Below are positions 59,301 through 64,000 of a stretch of 64,000 bases of DNA, one piece after another; position 1 is the first letter of the stretch; every line of letters starts with the position of its first letter. Both the position numbers and the translations under genes were made by a program. The notes under the pieces are model-generated. The model did not search any database, was not told where the DNA came from, and was given only the letters and a program-made list of their open reading frames with translations. The DNA is from Siphonodentalium dalli (Eukaryota > Mollusca > Scaphopoda > Gadilida > Siphonodentaliidae), in contig CP136066.1 in NCBI GenBank assembly GCA_032622095.1, positions 102,879,319 to 102,943,318 of the forward strand. The letters run 5' to 3'.

Positions 59301-62300
59301 TGCCGTGGGACATTTTTCCTAATTTTAAGGGCTGAACATCTCATTAACTTATCCACTCATTGCAGTCTGTTTTCAAGGCTACACTTCATTTGCCCATTGC
59401 AGATTATTGCTACAGTTGTACATTCTCCATCCATTGTAGATTATTGCTACATTTGTACATTCTCCATCCATTGCAGACTGTTCCCATAGACATGTCTGTA
59501 AGAAAAGGAGATAAAATAACCTATCTCGGAAAACTGAGTTTGCAATGTCACTTATTGAAAACTCTGTCACCAGATAGTACAGAAGTAACACCCCCTAGAT
59601 ATTACCATTGTCACTGACATGGAACGTCCAGTTATCGAAATTGACCACGGCAATACTCAATGCTACGGGAAATGCCATGGCAACTTGCGGAATCTATAAT
59701 GCAACAGCATTAAATTTGCCGTGGGACATTTTTCCTATTTTTTAGGGCTGAACATCTCATTAACTTATCCACTCATTGCAGTCTGTTTTCAAGGCTACAC
59801 TTCATTTGCCCATTGCAGATTATTGCTACAGTTGTACATTCTCCATCCATTGCAGACTGTTCCCATAGACATGTCTGTAAGAAAAGGAGATAAAATAACC
59901 TATCTCGGAAAACTGAGTTTGCAATGTCACTTATTGAAAACTCTGTCACCAGATAGTACAGAAGTAACACCCCCTAGACATTACCATTGTCACTGACATG
60001 GAACATCCAGTTCTCAAAATTGACCACGGCAATACTCAATGCTACGGGAAATGCCATGGCAACATGTGGAATCTCTATAATGCAACTGCATTAAATTTGC
60101 TGTGGGACATTTTTCCTAATGTTAAGGGCTGAACATCTCATTAACTTATCCACTCATTGCAGTCTGTTTTCAAGGCTACACTTCATTTGCCCATTGCAGA
60201 TTATTGCTACAGTTGTACATTCTCCACCCATTGCAGATTATTGCTACATTTGTACATTCTCCATCCATTGCAGACTGTTCCCATAGACATGTCTGTAAGA
60301 AAAGGAGATAAAATAACCTATCTCGGAAAACTGAGTTTGCAATGTCACTTATTGAAAACTCTGTCACCAGATAGTACAGAAGTAACACCCCCTAGATATT
60401 ACCATTGTCACTGACATGGAACATCCAGTTCTCGAAATTGACCACAGCAATACTCAATGCTACGGGAAATGCCATGGCAACATGTGGAATCTCTATAATG
60501 CAACTGCATTAAATTTGCCGTGGGACATTTTTCCTAATGTTAAGGGCTGAACATCTCATTAACTTATCCACTCATTGCAGTCTGTATTCAAGGCTACACT
60601 TCATTTGCCCATTGAAGATTATTGCTACAGTTGTACATTCTCCACCCATTGCAGATTATTGCTACAGTTGTACATTCTCCATCCATTGCAGACTGTTCCC
60701 ATAGACATGTCAGTAAGAAAAGGAGATAAAATAACCTATCTCGGAAAACTGAGTTTGCAATGTCACTTATTGAAAACTCTGTCACCAGATAGTACAGAAG
60801 TAACACCCCCTAGACATTACCATTGTCACTGACATGCAACATCCAGTTCTCGAAATTGACCACGGCAATACTCAATGCTACGGGAAATGCCATGGCAACT
60901 TGTTGAATCTATAATGCAACAGCATTAAATTTGCCGTGGGACATTTTTCCTATTTTTAAGGGCTGAACATCTCATTAACTTATCCACTCATTGCAGTCTG
61001 TTTTCAAGGCTACACTTCATTTGCCCATTGCAGATTATTGGTACAGTTGTACATTCTCCATCCATTGCAGACTGTTCCCATAGACATGTCTGTAAGAAAA
61101 GGAGATAAAATAACCTATCTCGGAAAACTGAGTTTGCAATGTCACTTATTGAAAACTCTGTCACCAGATAGTACAGAAGTAACACCCCCTAGATATTACC
61201 ATTGTCACTGACATGGAACATCCAGTTCTTGAAATTGACCACGGCAATACTCAATGCTACGGGAAATGCCATGGCAACATGTGGAATCTATAATGCAACA
61301 GCATTAAATTTGCTGTGGGACATTTTTCCTATTTTTAAGGGCTGAACATCTCATTTACTTATCCACTCATTGCAGTCTGTTTTCAAGGCTACACTTCATT
61401 TGCCCATTGCAGATTATTGCTACAGTTGTACATTCTCCATCCATTTCAGATTATTGCTACATTTGTACATTCTCCATCCATTGCAGACTGTTCCCATAGA
61501 CATGTCTGTAAGAAAAGGAGATAAAATAACCTATCTCGGAAAACTGAGTTTGCAATGTCACTTATTGAAAACTCTGTCACCAGATAGTACAGAAGTAACA
61601 CCCCCTAGATATTACCATTGTCACTGACATGGAACGTCCAGTTATCGAAATTGACCACGGCAATACTCAATGCTACGGGAAATGCCATGGCAACATGTGG
61701 AACTATAATGCAACAGCATTAAATTTGCCGTGGGACATTTTTCCTAATTTTAAGGGCTGAACATCTCATTAACTTATCCACTCATTGCAGTCTGTTTTCA
61801 AGGCTACACTTCATTTGCCCATTGCAGATTATTGCTACAGTTGTACATTCTCCATCCATTGCAGACTGTTCCCATAGACATGTCTGTAAGAAAAGGAGAT
61901 AAAATAACCTATCTCGGAAAACTGAGTTTGCAATGTCACTTATTGAAAACTCTGTCACCAGATAGTACAGAAGTAACACCCCCTAGACATTACCATTGTC
62001 ACTGACATGGAACATCCAGTTCTCAAAATTGACCACGGCAATACTCAATGCTACGGGAAATGCCATGGCAACATGTGGAATCTCTATAATGCAACTGCAT
62101 TAAATTTGCTGTGGGACATTTTTCCTAATGTTAAGGGCTGAACATCTCATTAACTTATCCACTCATTGCAGTCTGTTTTCAAGGCTACACTTCATTTGCC
62201 CATTGCAGATTATTGCTACAGTTGTACATTCTCCACCCATTGCAGATTATTGCTACAGTTGTACATTCTCCATCCATTGCAGACTGTTCCCATAGACATG

Positions 62301-64000
62301 TCTGTAAGAAAAGGAGATAAAATAACCTATCTCGGAAAACTGAGTTTGCAATGTCACTTATTGAAAACTCTGTCACCAGATAGTACAGAAGTAACACCCC
62401 CTAGACATTACCATTGTCACTGACATGCAACATCCAGTTCTCGAAATTGACCACGGCAATACTCAATGCTACGGGAAATGCCATGGCAACTTGTTGAATC
62501 TATAATGCAACAGCATTAAATTTGCCGTGGGACATTTTTCCTATTTTTAAGGGCTGAACATCTCATTAACTTATCCACTCATTGCAGTCTGTTTTCAAGG
62601 CTACACTTCATTTGCCCATTGCAGATTATTGGTACAGTTGTACATTCTCCATCCATTGCAGACTGTTCCCATAGACATGTCTGTAAGAAAAGGAGATAAA
62701 ATAACCTATCTCGGAAAACTGAGTTTGCAATGTCACTTATTGAAAACTCTGTCACCAGATAGTACAGAAGTAACACCCCCTAGATATTACCATTGTCACT
62801 GACATGGAACATCCAGTTCTTGAAATTGACCACGGCAATACTCAATGCTACGGGAAATGCCATGGCAACATGTGGAATCTATAATGCAACAGCATTAAAT
62901 TTGCTGTGGGACATTTTTCCTAATTTTAAGGGCTGAACATCTCATTAACTTATCCACTCATTGCAGTCTGTTTTCAAGGCTACACTTCATTTGCCCATTG
63001 CAGATTTTTGCTACAGTTGTACATTCTCCACCCATTGCAGATTATTGCTACAGTTGTACATTCTCCACCCATTGCAGATTATTGCTACAGTTGTACATTC
63101 TCCATCCATTGCAGACTGTTCCCATAGACATGTCTGTAAGAAAAGGAGATAAAATAACCTATCTCGGAAAACTGAGTTTGCATTGTCACTTATTGAAAAC
63201 TCTGTCACCAGATAGTACAGAAGTAACAACCCCTAGATATTACCATTGTCACTGACATGGAACATCCAGTTCTCGAAATTGACCACGGCAATACTCAATG
63301 CTACGGGAAATGCCATGGCAACATGTGGAATCTATAATGCAACAGCATTAAATTTGCTGTGGGACATTTTTCCTATTTTTAAGGGCTGAACATCTCATTT
63401 ACTTATCCACTCATTGCAGTCTGTTTTCAAGGCTACACTTCATTTGCCCATTGCAGATTATTGCTACAGTTGTACATTCTCCATCCATTTCAGATTATTG
63501 CTACATTTGTACATTCTCCATCCATTGCAGACTGTTCCCATAGACATGTCTGTAAGAAAAGGAGATAAAATAACCTATCTCGGAAAACTGAGTTTGCAAT
63601 GTCACTTATTGAAAACTCTGTCACCAGATAGTACAGAAGTAACACCCCCTAGATATTACCATTGTCACTGACATGGAACGTCCAGTTATCGAAATTGACC
63701 ACGGCAATACTCAATGCTACGGGAAATGCCATGGCAACATGTGGAACTATAATGCAACAGCATTAAATTTGCCGTGGGACATTTTTCCTAATTTTAAGGG
63801 CTGAACATCTCATTAACTTATCCACTCATTGCAGTCTGTTTTCAAGGCTACACTTCATTTGCCCATTGCAGATTATTGCTACAGTTGTACATTCTCCATC
63901 CATTGTAGATTATTGCTACATTTGTACATTCTCCATCCATTGCAGACTGTTCCCATAGACATGTCTGTAAGAAAAGGAGATAAAATAACCTATCTCGGAA

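Larger units (their letters stand above)
40188..64000 (+). repeat. Satellite array with higher-order structure, continuing past the window
   Basis: After one unit split by a transposon (40188-41192), 54 complete head-to-tail units run from 41193, and a 55th is cut by the window end. Lengths fall into three classes: 379-381, 415-418 and 453-455 bp. They differ by one, two or three copies of a 37-bp subrepeat (11, 28 and 15 units) and by small indels such as CT in GGAATCT(CT)ATAA. Units are mostly identical apart from scattered variants. Two higher-order blocks recur: 2119 bp (45439 and 47558) and 3820 bp (50093 and 53913). Each unit carries several ATTGCAG motifs and one GTAAGAAAAG. Open frames in the units begin at TTG, not ATG. 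Confidence 0.97.

Noticed and set aside
41243..63229. Repeated 65-72-codon minus-strand frames (MLLLYYLVTEF...)
   Set aside because: They are antisense to the gene, are mirror products of the same satellite, end at variable points with subrepeat number, and match no recognised family.
41193..63671. Many nearly identical 63-85-codon plus-strand frames in the array, looking like a tandem gene family
   Set aside because: They start at TTG rather than ATG, and the frame is shifted by each 37-bp subrepeat. They simply reflect repeated DNA. No signal peptide or domain is convincing.
41220..64000. CRISPR-like array of 37-bp repeats
   Set aside because: The copies are directly adjacent without unique spacers, the context is eukaryotic, and no cas genes are present.

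Overview
The window looks like eukaryotic, probably bivalve mollusc, DNA. The genes are split by long AT-rich introns with GT-AG borders. The introns hold Tc1/mariner, piggyBac, PIF/Harbinger and hAT non-autonomous elements. They also hold several elements of the kind described from bivalves as pearl or Helentron-like, with a CCGT-type tetranucleotide microsatellite and ~150-177 bp tandem core repeats. The species cannot be named from sequence alone.

One protein-coding gene is supported, on the plus strand, by 14 phase-compatible exons from 2183 to 39474. In order they encode a C2H2 finger, a GKPLS pentapeptide tract, a glutamine-rich coiled-coil segment, a 22-residue repeat, a long Ser/Pro-rich region ending in a conserved PPYTPPPMLSP motif, an ELM2 domain, a SANT domain, and the start of a second cysteine pair. 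This is the architecture of TRERF1/ZNF541 (relatives of MIDEAS), the ELM2-SANT proteins that scaffold HDAC1/2 in MiDAC-type deacetylase complexes. The joined exons stay open for 1221 codons. The first exon(s) and the 3' end are not securely located; the gene may continue past position 64000.

Layout: 1-2182 is upstream flank or intron, with a dispersed relative of the satellite and a piggyBac-type MITE. 2183-18612 carries the N-terminal and central exons, separated by introns with many transposons, including a hAT inside a hAT and a mariner MITE inside a piggyBac MITE. 18613-39474 carries the exons for ELM2, SANT and the start of the last finger, interspersed with further nested elements and a two-scale palindrome. 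About 39980-64000 is a satellite array that runs off the window: a diverged edge copy, one unit split by a transposon, then 54 complete units of 379-455 bp and a partial one. Unit length is set by one to three copies of a 37-bp subrepeat, and units are grouped into higher-order repeats of 2119 and 3820 bp. Every unit inspected carries an acceptor-like CCATTGCAG, 21 nt in phase 0 with the gene, and a GTAAG donor-like site. The array therefore resembles a multiplied micro-exon cassette downstream of the last secure exon.

No RNA gene, promoter or CRISPR array was recognised, and no other intact protein-coding gene.
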